This document shows, piece by piece, positions 36,520 to 43,754 of a DNA stretch of 64,000 bases. The stretch comes from Sulfurospirillum halorespirans DSM 13726 (GTDB lineage Bacteria; Campylobacterota; Campylobacteria; Campylobacterales; Sulfurospirillaceae): the NCBI RefSeq assembly GCF_001723605.1, contig NZ_CP017111.1, forward strand, positions 2,356,001 through 2,420,000. Reading direction: 5' to 3'. The notes below the pieces were generated by a model. The model searched no databases and was not told the DNA's origin. It was given only the letters and a program-made list of their open reading frames with translations. The position numbers and the translations under genes were made by a program. The stretch's first letter is position 1, and every line of letters starts with the position of its first letter.

Positions 36520-38088
36520 TTAGATGTTTTCTCCTGCGACCATACCACATACTAGACAATCTGTAATCGCACAACTACCTAAACGACTCGCACCGTGTGT
36601 TCCACCTGTGACTTCGCCTGCAGCGAAGAAACCTGGGATTGGTTTGTTGGTGTTAGCTGAAATAACTTGAGCTTTGGTATTGATTTTTAAACCACCCATT
36701 GTATGGTGAGGTTTTGGCATCTGGCGACTTGCGTAGAAAGGTCCTTTCATCTCAATCGCTTCTTTACCATAGATTTCAGGAAGTGTTTGTTTCTTGAATT
36801 CATCTACTACGCTATTTTTTACATCTTCGTTGTATTTTTTAACAGTTGCTTTAAGTGCATCCGCTGGAATTTTGTAATTTGCAGCTAGTGCATCAAGGGT
36901 ATCAAATTTTTTCATAACACCTGATGCTAAAGCTTTATCCAATGTTTCAATAACATTTTGATCAAACGAATTATATGTACCAAGTGACACTGGATATGCT
37001 TTTGGGTCTTGTCTAAGAATAACATACTGAGCGTCCGCTCTGGTTTTTCTATCTGCCATTTCGTTCATAAAGCGTTTACCATTTCTAACATCAACGGAAA
37101 TACCGTATTTGAATGTGCCACCTTGTGTTACATGTGGAGATGTACCAAAACCTCTCTCATCCGGGCTTGCCCATGGTCCTTGTTGAATCCAGTCAATATG
37201 CACGGGGAGTGCACCGATTTGGAAAGCTTTTAAAAGTGCGCCTGCGGTTGCACCATCATGATTTGTTGTATCAGCGTCATCGGGAATACGTGGGTCTTGC
37301 ATTTTTCTAAACATTTTATCCATTGCAAAACCACCGCTTGCTAAAATAACACCTTTTTTAGCACGGTAAACTTTTTTCTCACCTGTTTTGTTTTCGATAT
37401 CATCACTGTAAAGTTTGTTGTCAAAACGGTAGTTGATACGAGCTGTTACACCGATAACCGTTGTACCATCATTGCTCATAACAAAATCATCCATTTTAGC
37501 GCGTGTTACAAGTTTACAACCAGGAAGTTTTTCTACAAATGCTGCCATTGGTTGAATAATTCCAGAGCCGCTTGCATTTTTTGTAACTACGGAACGTGCA
37601 ACACTATGACCACCGAATTGAAGAGGTGGTTTGTCATCTTGAAATTGTGCACCACATTTAACGGCAAAATCAAAAGCGTCAAATGCTCTTTTAGCAATCA
37701 ATTCAAGCATTTCTACGTGGTTAATACCAAGACCTGCTTTTAAGCAGTCTGCATAAAATTTTTCGTTGGAATCTTCAATGCCATATTTTTTCTGTAAAGG
37801 ATTGTTTGGTATAGCCATACCACCACCGTTGATAACAGAGTTGCCACCAACGCGACCCATTTTTTCAAGGATTAATACTTTATAACCACGCTCTGCTGAT
37901 TTAGCTGCTGCTGCAAGACCTGCAAAACCTGAACCAATAACGATAACATCGTACTCTTCATCAAACTTAACATCTTTCTCTGTTGGTGCTGCTGCCATTG
38001 CTTGACTTGCGCTTAACATTGCGGCACCCGCTCCAACGAAACCTAATTTTAGAGCGTCCCTTCTGGACATTATTGTCTCTTGACTCAT
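36520..38088 (-). CDS. Periplasmic FAD-dependent reductase of the flavocytochrome c / fumarate reductase family, substrate unknown
   Basis: 522 residues. A Tat signal (SRRDALKLGFVGAGAAML) is followed by the FAD-binding GSGFAGLAAAAKSAERG. Of the fumarate-reductase catalytic set, the Arg proton donor (in GKRFMNEMADRK), HHTMGG and the Arg in HGASRLGS are present. The substrate-binding HPT...TE segment is replaced by QQGPWASP...HVTQGG. It should therefore reduce an alkene other than fumarate, perhaps an acrylate, urocanate or similar enoate. Exported folded through Tat. First gene of a unit with both cytochromes and porin. AAGGAG lies before the ATG. Confidence 0.88.
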   Translation of the reverse strand: MSQETIMSRRDALKLGFVGAGAAMLSASQAMAAAPTEKDVKFDEEYDVIVIGSGFAGLAAAAKSAERGYKVLILEKMGRVGGNSVINGGGMAIPNNPLQKKYGIEDSNEKFYADCLKAGLGINHVEMLELIAKRAFDAFDFAVKCGAQFQDDKPPLQFGGHSVARSVVTKNASGSGIIQPMAAFVEKLPGCKLVTRAKMDDFVMSNDGTTVIGVTARINYRFDNKLYSDDIENKTGEKKVYRAKKGVILASGGFAMDKMFRKMQDPRIPDDADTTNHDGATAGALLKAFQIGALPVHIDWIQQGPWASPDERGFGTSPHVTQGGTFKYGISVDVRNGKRFMNEMADRKTRADAQYVILRQDPKAYPVSLGTYNSFDQNVIETLDKALASGVMKKFDTLDALAANYKIPADALKATVKKYNEDVKNSVVDEFKKQTLPEIYGKEAIEMKGPFYASRQMPKPHHTMGGLKINTKAQVISANTNKPIPGFFAAGEVTGGTHGASRLGSCAITDCLVCGMVAGENI

Positions 38089-38140
38089 TTGTAACTCCTT
38101 AAATATTTTTTCAACTAAATATTTATATGAAATATTTAAT

Positions 38141-38186
38141 TTTATAAGTGAAGTCTAACACTCATGAGTGAATTATCAAGTGAAGT
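38141..38186 (-). promoter_or_regulatory. Repeat-rich control region of the reductase operon
   Basis: AAGTGAAGT occurs at 38146-38154 and 38178-38186 in direct orientation, 32 bp apart (about three helix turns). Between them is the palindrome CACTCATGAGTG (38159-38170). On the minus strand TATAAA follows at 38147-38142 as a candidate -10. Direct repeats are what OmpR-type regulators bind. The IS element begins 15 bp beyond the distal repeat. Confidence 0.6.
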
Positions 38187-38200
38187 TTTTTTAATTTATG

Positions 38201-39136
38201 TAACCCAAACTGCTAGTTGAGAAGATGGTTTGAAAGTTGCTTTAAACTCCATAAAAAGCCGTGGGAGGCGAGATTATGGAGCGAGATATTATAACCGTTT
38301 ATTGTTTAATTGATGAGTATTTGAAGGTATCAGGGATAAAAGATGATGTTAGAGCTGAGATTAGTAATGCAGAAGTGCTGCTTATCGGGTATATGGCAGT
38401 GAATGATTTTAATGGCAACTATTTCAAAGCACATCAGTATGTTAAGATGATGCACTTGGTGAAAGAGATTGACTACACGAGATTTTTGCGCCGCTTAGTA
38501 AAAATCAATGACGTGTTGTCCACACTTTTTTTGTTTTTAGGCTCATTGTTTCAGCGATTAAACGGTGCCAAGATTTACTCCGTAGATTCTTTTCCTGTTG
38601 AATTGTGTCAGATAACGAGGCAAAGCAGAGTCAGATTGTGGAGTGATCCATCTTTGAAAGGTTACAATGCATCCAAAGGGAGATTCTTTTATGGGCTTAA
38701 AGTCCATATGGTGGTGACGACAGATAAAGAACCTGTGATGGTTCATATCTCACAAGGCTCTATACACGATGTTACGGCTGGGTATCAATTCATGCACAAT
38801 CTCCCCAAAGAATCGATTACGATTGGAGATAAAGGTTATATTTCATCAAAGTTAGAAGCTTTTTTAAAACGATTTGATATTGTACTATCGCCTATTGGAC
38901 GTAGCAATATGCCAAGAGAAGATTTTAATGAGTATTGTACCAAGCGTAGAATTAGAAAAGGTGTAGAAACTGCCTTTTCTATGATAACTGCTAAATTTGG
39001 TAAAGTAATCAAGGCTACAACCATTGGTGGCTTTTTAACAAAGCTTAGACTCTTCATCACTGCTTATGCTATCAACTGCTTTTTGAAGCTTAGTGATCAC
39101 AAAAAAGCCCTTCTGTTTAACTAGCAGTTTGGGTTA
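38201..39136 (+). mobile_element. IS982-family insertion sequence
   Basis: A 936-bp element bounded by perfect 18-bp terminal inverted repeats, TAACCCAAACTGCTAGTT at 38201-38218 and its complement at 39119-39136. It contains one transposase gene that fills it. I find no convincing target duplication. It sits between the reductase operon control region and a small ORF/higBA. Confidence 0.9.
38276..39124 (+). CDS. IS982-family transposase
   Basis: 282 residues, intact. The start VYCLIDEYLKVSG and the order of catalytic residues fit IS982: Asp in YSVDSFPVELC, Asp in IGDKGYIS, Glu in KGVETAFSMI. The C-terminus ITAYAINCFLKL is also typical. ATG 38276 follows GGAGGCG; a GTG 15 bases upstream is rejected. 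The stop codon lies inside the right inverted repeat. Confidence 0.92.
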   Translation: MERDIITVYCLIDEYLKVSGIKDDVRAEISNAEVLLIGYMAVNDFNGNYFKAHQYVKMMHLVKEIDYTRFLRRLVKINDVLSTLFLFLGSLFQRLNGAKIYSVDSFPVELCQITRQSRVRLWSDPSLKGYNASKGRFFYGLKVHMVVTTDKEPVMVHISQGSIHDVTAGYQFMHNLPKESITIGDKGYISSKLEAFLKRFDIVLSPIGRSNMPREDFNEYCTKRRIRKGVETAFSMITAKFGKVIKATTIGGFLTKLRLFITAYAINCFLKLSDHKKALLFN

Positions 39137-39141
39137 AATAA

Positions 39142-39258
39142 TTATATTTTGCTTATCATATCTTGATCTAAAAAAATATAGTTGTTGCTTATTAATACAG
39201 ATACTAATGTAGGGAGTATTTCTATAATTTTTTTTAAAAGATCAACAAATATATCCAT
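39142..39258 (-). CDS. Possible 38-residue hydrophobic peptide
   Basis: An ATG at 39258 after AAGGA with 6 bases spacing opens a 38-codon frame: MDIFVDLLKKIIEILPTLVS and then VLISNNYIFLDQDMISKI. The first half could form one amphipathic or membrane helix. It ends six bases before the right end of the IS. I do not recognise it. It might be a small membrane peptide, a remnant of a gene cut by the IS, or chance; the good RBS is the main support. Confidence 0.4.
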   Translation of the reverse strand: MDIFVDLLKKIIEILPTLVSVLISNNYIFLDQDMISKI

Positions 39259-39290
39259 TTCAATTCCTTACTTAAAATAATTAGGTTTAT

Positions 39291-39659
39291 TTACACAAAA
39301 ACCTTAGGAACCAACACCTCAAGCGGAATATGAAGTCGTGCTGAGAGTTGCGCTATCATTGATAAAGAGAGTCCGATTTTGCGGTTTAATACTTCAGAGA
39401 CTTTGCTTTTACTCCCAATCATCGGAACCAAATCTTTTTGTTTAAGTCCCAACTCTTCCATGCGATATTTGATGGCTTCGATGGGGTCTGGAGTAGCGAT
39501 TACCCAGTGGTTTTCTTCGTATTTTTCGATTAAGAGGGCTAAGATTTCAAGCTCATCACTCTGTGGTGTGCCCACCTCTGGATTCATTTCCATCAAAACA
39601 TCAACACGTTCAAGTGCTTTTTCATAATCCATTTCGGTTTTTATAGGTTGAATGTTCAT
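39291..39659 (-). CDS. higA: HigA-type antitoxin (HTH)
   Basis: 122 residues. Residues ~60-120 form an XRE helix-turn-helix (AIKYRMEELGLKQKDLVPMIGSKSKVSEVLNRKIGLSLSMIAQLSARLHIPLEVLV), preceded by an acidic N-terminal region that would bind the toxin. It lies one base after the higB stop and the pair is one unit in toxin-first order, as is usual for higBA. It should repress its own promoter. Confidence 0.88.
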   Translation of the reverse strand: MNIQPIKTEMDYEKALERVDVLMEMNPEVGTPQSDELEILALLIEKYEENHWVIATPDPIEAIKYRMEELGLKQKDLVPMIGSKSKVSEVLNRKIGLSLSMIAQLSARLHIPLEVLVPKVFV

Positions 39660-39660
39660 T

Positions 39661-39954
39661 TTAAATTTCCTCTGCATTAATTTTACTGTATTCACTGTGT
39701 GTTCCAACAAATTTAACACGTACGATTTTTCGCTTATAGTCGATATGCACGATCAAGCGGAAGTCATTGCCTTTGATGTTAAACACAACACGATTATCAT
39801 GCAAAAAAGAGGCACTCGCATAATCACGCTTGATCTGCTCGCTATTTTCCCATTGAGCCTTACGCACATCTGCATGCCAAACTTCCAGAGGAATTTTTGC
39901 TTGTGCATGTTTTTCATAAAAATGAACCAATGTTTTTTTGCTAATGATATTCAT
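39661..39954 (-). CDS. higB: HigB-type mRNA interferase toxin
   Basis: 97 residues of the HigB/RelE-like fold. VHFYEKHAQAKIPLEVWHADVRKAQWENSEQIKRDYASASFLHDNRVVFNIKGNDFRLIVHIDYKRKIVRVKFVGTHSEYSKI shows the family core, including the basic and histidine residues (THSEY) close to the active site. It would cut mRNA at the ribosome and be neutralised by HigA. Confidence 0.9.
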   Translation of the reverse strand: MNIISKKTLVHFYEKHAQAKIPLEVWHADVRKAQWENSEQIKRDYASASFLHDNRVVFNIKGNDFRLIVHIDYKRKIVRVKFVGTHSEYSKINAEEI

Positions 39955-39960
39955 GGAGTG

Positions 39961-39989
39961 AGTATAATGTTTGTTCCTTTAAAAGGAAC
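39961..39989 (-). promoter_or_regulatory. higBA promoter and palindromic operator
   Basis: GTTCCTTT-A-AAAGGAAC (39973-39989) is a perfect 8-bp inverted repeat around a central A. On the minus strand TATACT (39966-39961) follows, 7 bases before the higB ATG. The palindrome covers the place of the -35, ideal for repression by HigA. Confidence 0.7.
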
Positions 39990-40020
39990 TTAATGGAGGA
40001 TTTGAAATCTAAAAGAAGAA

Positions 40021-40043
40021 ATGCAAGGGAAAATCCCTTGCAT
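40021..40043 (-). terminator. Terminator of rplM-rpsI
   Basis: A 10-bp stem (ATGCAAGGGA / TCCCTTGCAT) with a 3-nt loop, followed on the minus strand by TTCTTCTTTT. It is the last of three tandem hairpins after rpsI. Confidence 0.85.
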
Positions 40044-40049
40044 AAAGTA

Positions 40050-40130
40050 CAAAAGTCTGAGTGACTTTTGCAAAGAAACAATTAACGTTTTCAAGGAAGC
40101 TTTTAATAGCTCCTCTTGAGGAACTATTAA
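40050..40130 (-). other. Two further hairpins in the rpsI 3' region
   Basis: CAAAAGTC / GACTTTTG (40050-40070, 8 bp, 5-nt loop), and TTAATAG-c-TCCTC / GAGGA-a-CTATTAA (40103-40130, with one mismatch), the latter overlapping the rpsI stop. With the terminator they form a three-hairpin 3' tail of over 100 bases. Confidence 0.65.
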
Positions 40131-40519
40131 CGCTTTGAAAATTGTGGACTACGACGTGCTTTTTTGCGACCGTATTTTTTACGCTCAACAATTCTTGAGT
40201 CACGTGTCAATAAACCATAAGGTTTAAGGATTGTTCTAAAATCAGCGTCCATTGCTGCAAGTGCTTTGGAGATACCATGACGAACGGCATCCGCTTGAGC
40301 TGAATAACCGCCACCTTGAGTAGAAGCTACGATGTCAAAGCTTGCTTCTTGTTTTGTAAGAGCAAGGGGTTGACGAACACGTTTTTTAATGGTCTCATGA
40401 CCACCAAGCCACGCTTCAAAATCAACGCCATTGACCGTAATTGACCCTTTACCAGGTGCGCTTACCCATACTTTAGCGATAGCTGTTTTTCTTTTACCAG
40501 TTGCGTATACTTTTGCCAT
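40127..40519 (-). CDS. rpsI: 30S ribosomal protein S9
   Basis: 130 residues. [15 protein letters not shown] at the start, [19 protein letters not shown] in the middle and [18 protein letters not shown] at the basic C-terminus are diagnostic. The tail reaches the decoding site in the small subunit. It is one base after rplM, in the universal rplM-rpsI order. Confidence 0.98.
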   Translation of the reverse strand: MAKVYATGKRKTAIAKVWVSAPGKGSITVNGVDFEAWLGGHETIKKRVRQPLALTKQEASFDIVASTQGGGYSAQADAVRHGISKALAAMDADFRTILKPYGLLTRDSRIVERKKYGRKKARRSPQFSKR

Positions 40520-40520
40520 A

Positions 40521-40949
40521 TTACTTTACCTCTACTTTAACTTGCGCTGTATGTGGATGCTCATTACCAGCATAAACTTTTAGCTTTTTGATCATCTCTT
40601 TAGCAAGATTTGTTTTAGGTAACATGCCTCTTACCGCAAGTCTGTACAATTTCGCTGGGTTGTTGTTCAAAAGATCACCCAATTTTTCAGTTTTAACGCC
40701 ACCGAAATATCCTGTGTGTCTGTGATACAATTTTGTGTCTAATTTTGTTCCACTAAACTCTACTTTTTCCGCATTGATGATGATAACGAAATCGCCACAA
40801 TCAACATTTGGAGTAAAATAAGGTTTATGTTTGCCTCTGAGTAGTGTTGCTACTTCTGTAAGGAGTTTACCAAATCTCTTACCAGCAGCATCCACTACGA
40901 TCCAGTCGCGTTTAACTTCGCTTGGCTTAATCGCTTGTGTAGCTTTCAT
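40521..40949 (-). CDS. rplM: 50S ribosomal protein L13
   Basis: 142 residues. [49 protein letters not shown] and [29 protein letters not shown] are the family core. It begins the rplM-rpsI unit. Confidence 0.98.
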   Translation of the reverse strand: MKATQAIKPSEVKRDWIVVDAAGKRFGKLLTEVATLLRGKHKPYFTPNVDCGDFVIIINAEKVEFSGTKLDTKLYHRHTGYFGGVKTEKLGDLLNNNPAKLYRLAVRGMLPKTNLAKEMIKKLKVYAGNEHPHTAQVKVEVK

Positions 40950-41030
40950 CTGTCATAACCTTTGACGTATTTATTTAACGAAGTGCAAGTTTAATCAAAA
41001 TATACTTAAATACTGCTTAAATTAAGTGTA

Positions 41031-43754
41031 CTATAAGCTTTTAAGAAGTTCGATTCCATCGTTTTGCAAATAGCAAATATACGCTTCCACAGGCAGACCA
41101 TAGATCGAAGAAAGGGCGTCTTGATAGAGCTTGACTTGCACTTGGTGTTTCGCACTCTGCTTTTTCGAACTCTTGTAATCAATGACAATGATTTTATCGG
41201 GAAATTCAAGCAACAGATCGATCTGTTTACGCTCTTTTTGGTAAATAAGCGGTTGCTCTTTATAGACTTTCGCCCCCTCTATCAAATCCAAAAAGGCTTT
41301 ACATGTAATCAATTTTTCACCTCTTTGATAGATGGCTTGTAAGGTGTGCTCATCCAAAAGCGGTGCAAAACGGTTTTGCAGTGCGATGTAAGCCCTCTTT
41401 AGCGAAGATTCATCAAAACTGTCTAACATCTCCAACAAATAGTGTTGTGCAATTCCAAAGGTAATAGAAGCAATCTCAGCACTCTCGCCCTCTTCCTCAG
41501 GCGCACTTGCCACCTCTTGCGCACCATAACGTTTAGGCTGGTAGACATTCATCGCGCTTGGCATAATCGGTGTCTCTTTGGTAGAAACACCGATCACGCC
41601 TCGCTCTGTTGTGCTCAGATCCAACATCTCAAACGCACTGTTTTGCGCTTTTGCACAGACAAAGAGTGAACGCTTCTCTCTGGTAAAAGCGACATAAAGC
41701 GCGTTAAGCCTGTCTTCGTACATCAAGACGCTCTCTTGTTCTTTGGCTTTGGCATACACTGTATCGACCGATTCTCTGCCACCCATCGTGAGATAAAGCC
41801 CTTTGATGTCCACTTCATCGTAGCTAAATAAAATCGTATCACTTCGATTGTTGTCGCGACTGAGGCGATCACACACGATGACATGCTCAAACTCCAAACC
41901 TTTGGATTTGTGAACGGTGAGGACACGCAAACCATCCACATCTTCACTTTTGGCTTCATCGCTCAGTTCATCCAACGCAAATAAAAAGCTTTCGATCTCT
42001 TCATAACGACTCGCAACTTCAAGGAAACTGAGCAGATCAGCACTTCCATCAAACAGTCCATAGGTTTTAATGATTTTTTCAACCAAAACGAGTGGCGTCG
42101 CATCTAAATCCCACCCGCTTTTTGAAAGCGGAGTATCCCACGCCATGCCACACTGCACAAGAAACGCTGCTTTATAGAGTTCATCGCCAAAGTAGAGGTA
42201 TTTAAGTAGTGCAATGATGGCTTTGATGGAGCGCACTTCAATGAGTTTCAATGTCGCCTCAAGCCTTACATGTAAAGAGGGAAACTGCTCTTGCACCAAT
42301 GCTTTAAAAACTTTGGCATCTTTGTTGGTATGTACCAAAAGCGCAATGTCCTTTGGCTTTACACCCTCTTTTAAAAGTATTCCAATCGCCTCTAAAACTG
42401 AAGGCTCAATCGCTTCTTCAATGCGCACATTGATGTACCCCTCACCCGTGGCTTTGGCAACCTTTTGTGGCTCATAGCCTTTGATTTTACATGTAAAGAT
42501 TTCATTGACAAAATTAACGATCTGTTCGGTACTTCGATAGTTGGTATCGAGCGCATTCACGTCTAAATGCAAACTCTTTTTAGCGTACCCAAACAGCTCT
42601 TTAGCCCCACCTCGGAAGCGATAAATAGACTGCTTCACATCACCCACGAAAAAGAGTGTTTTAAAGTCTTTCACTCCCTGCCCTGCGCGTATCTCTTCAA
42701 TGAGCGGTAGAAGAATCTGGTACTGCACGATGCTCGTGTCTTGGAACTCATCGATCAAAAGATGTTCTATCACCCCATCAAGACGAAAATAGAGAAAATC
42801 TTTGCTGATCTCTTGACGCAAAAGGGTGTAAAGCAGATTGGTCACGTCATCAAAACGAAGCTCGCCATACTCGCCCATCAGAGCTCTGAGGCTCTCATCG
42901 TAGATGGCAAAGAGTTTGCCCAATTGCCCTAAAAAGTACGCCTCTTTGTCATTGACATAAATATTTAAAGCCTGCTTGAGTTCTCGCAAAAGTGCATCGG
43001 TTGTCTCGTTAGCGTACTTTTTATAGTCCCAATAGCCAAAGTCTTCACGCTCCAAATATTTCTTAGAAAGCAGATCACTCAGTGTGTCCGCCTTGAGCGT
43101 CGCAAGCCCACGTGCAGAGAGTCCACTTTGTTCAAAATAGTCCCTGATACGCTCTAAAATGTCTAAACACGGTTTTAATGTTGGGTAATGCCTCTCATCC
43201 AACGTGCTGATGTCAAGCTCTGATTTTTTTTGATACAGCATATCCAGCAGACTAAAAAGATCGCCTAACTTCTTATCTTCGTTAATGCTAAAGGCAATTA
43301 AAGCATTGTAAAGATTTTTGCTTTTGCACCCTTTGATGAAACGCTCCACCAACTCCTCATCAAGTCCATTTTGCCCTACTTTGAAGTCGGGTTGCAACCC
43401 TACATGTAATGCAAAATGGCGTAAAATAAGGGAGAAAAAAGAGTCCAGTGTCGAAATCTTGATGTCTGCTTGAAGCAAGGTTTGCATCACACGCTCTTTC
43501 TCAAAAAGTAACGTCTCTTTAGACTTGCCCGTTTGCACGCAAATCGCTTCTAACTCGTCTTTGTCTTCCAGATGTTTGAGCGTCTCAAAAATGCGTGTTT
43601 TCATCTCCGCCGCAGATTTGTTCGTAAAAGTGAGCGCGACGATCTTTTGCGGATTCGCGCCCATAAACAACAATGAAAGGTAACGCACACTCAGAGCAAA
43701 GGTTTTACCACTGCCTGCACTGGCTTCGAGTGCTAAATAAGGACTTAGATTCAT
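41031..43754 (-). CDS. addA: AddA-type helicase-nuclease subunit (RecB-like)
   Basis: 907 residues. Walker A LEASAGSGKTFALS at 9-22, SF1 helicase motifs FTNKSAAEMK, DEFQDTS, DTNYRS and VLTVHKSKGLEF, and a C-terminal PD-(D/E)XK nuclease (LLLEFPDKIIVIDYKSSKK). With AddB it resects double-strand ends and loads RecA. The four-base overlap with addB ties their translation. Three iterated palindromes fall inside the gene (41299, 42266, 42486). Confidence 0.92.
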   Translation of the reverse strand: MNLSPYLALEASAGSGKTFALSVRYLSLLFMGANPQKIVALTFTNKSAAEMKTRIFETLKHLEDKDELEAICVQTGKSKETLLFEKERVMQTLLQADIKISTLDSFFSLILRHFALHVGLQPDFKVGQNGLDEELVERFIKGCKSKNLYNALIAFSINEDKKLGDLFSLLDMLYQKKSELDISTLDERHYPTLKPCLDILERIRDYFEQSGLSARGLATLKADTLSDLLSKKYLEREDFGYWDYKKYANETTDALLRELKQALNIYVNDKEAYFLGQLGKLFAIYDESLRALMGEYGELRFDDVTNLLYTLLRQEISKDFLYFRLDGVIEHLLIDEFQDTSIVQYQILLPLIEEIRAGQGVKDFKTLFFVGDVKQSIYRFRGGAKELFGYAKKSLHLDVNALDTNYRSTEQIVNFVNEIFTCKIKGYEPQKVAKATGEGYINVRIEEAIEPSVLEAIGILLKEGVKPKDIALLVHTNKDAKVFKALVQEQFPSLHVRLEATLKLIEVRSIKAIIALLKYLYFGDELYKAAFLVQCGMAWDTPLSKSGWDLDATPLVLVEKIIKTYGLFDGSADLLSFLEVASRYEEIESFLFALDELSDEAKSEDVDGLRVLTVHKSKGLEFEHVIVCDRLSRDNNRSDTILFSYDEVDIKGLYLTMGGRESVDTVYAKAKEQESVLMYEDRLNALYVAFTREKRSLFVCAKAQNSAFEMLDLSTTERGVIGVSTKETPIMPSAMNVYQPKRYGAQEVASAPEEEGESAEIASITFGIAQHYLLEMLDSFDESSLKRAYIALQNRFAPLLDEHTLQAIYQRGEKLITCKAFLDLIEGAKVYKEQPLIYQKERKQIDLLLEFPDKIIVIDYKSSKKQSAKHQVQVKLYQDALSSIYGLPVEAYICYLQNDGIELLKSL

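Noticed and set aside
38191-39146. Target-site duplication around the IS982 element
   Set aside because: The flanks TTTATG and AATAAT show no direct repeat of convincing length; the copy may be old or rearranged.
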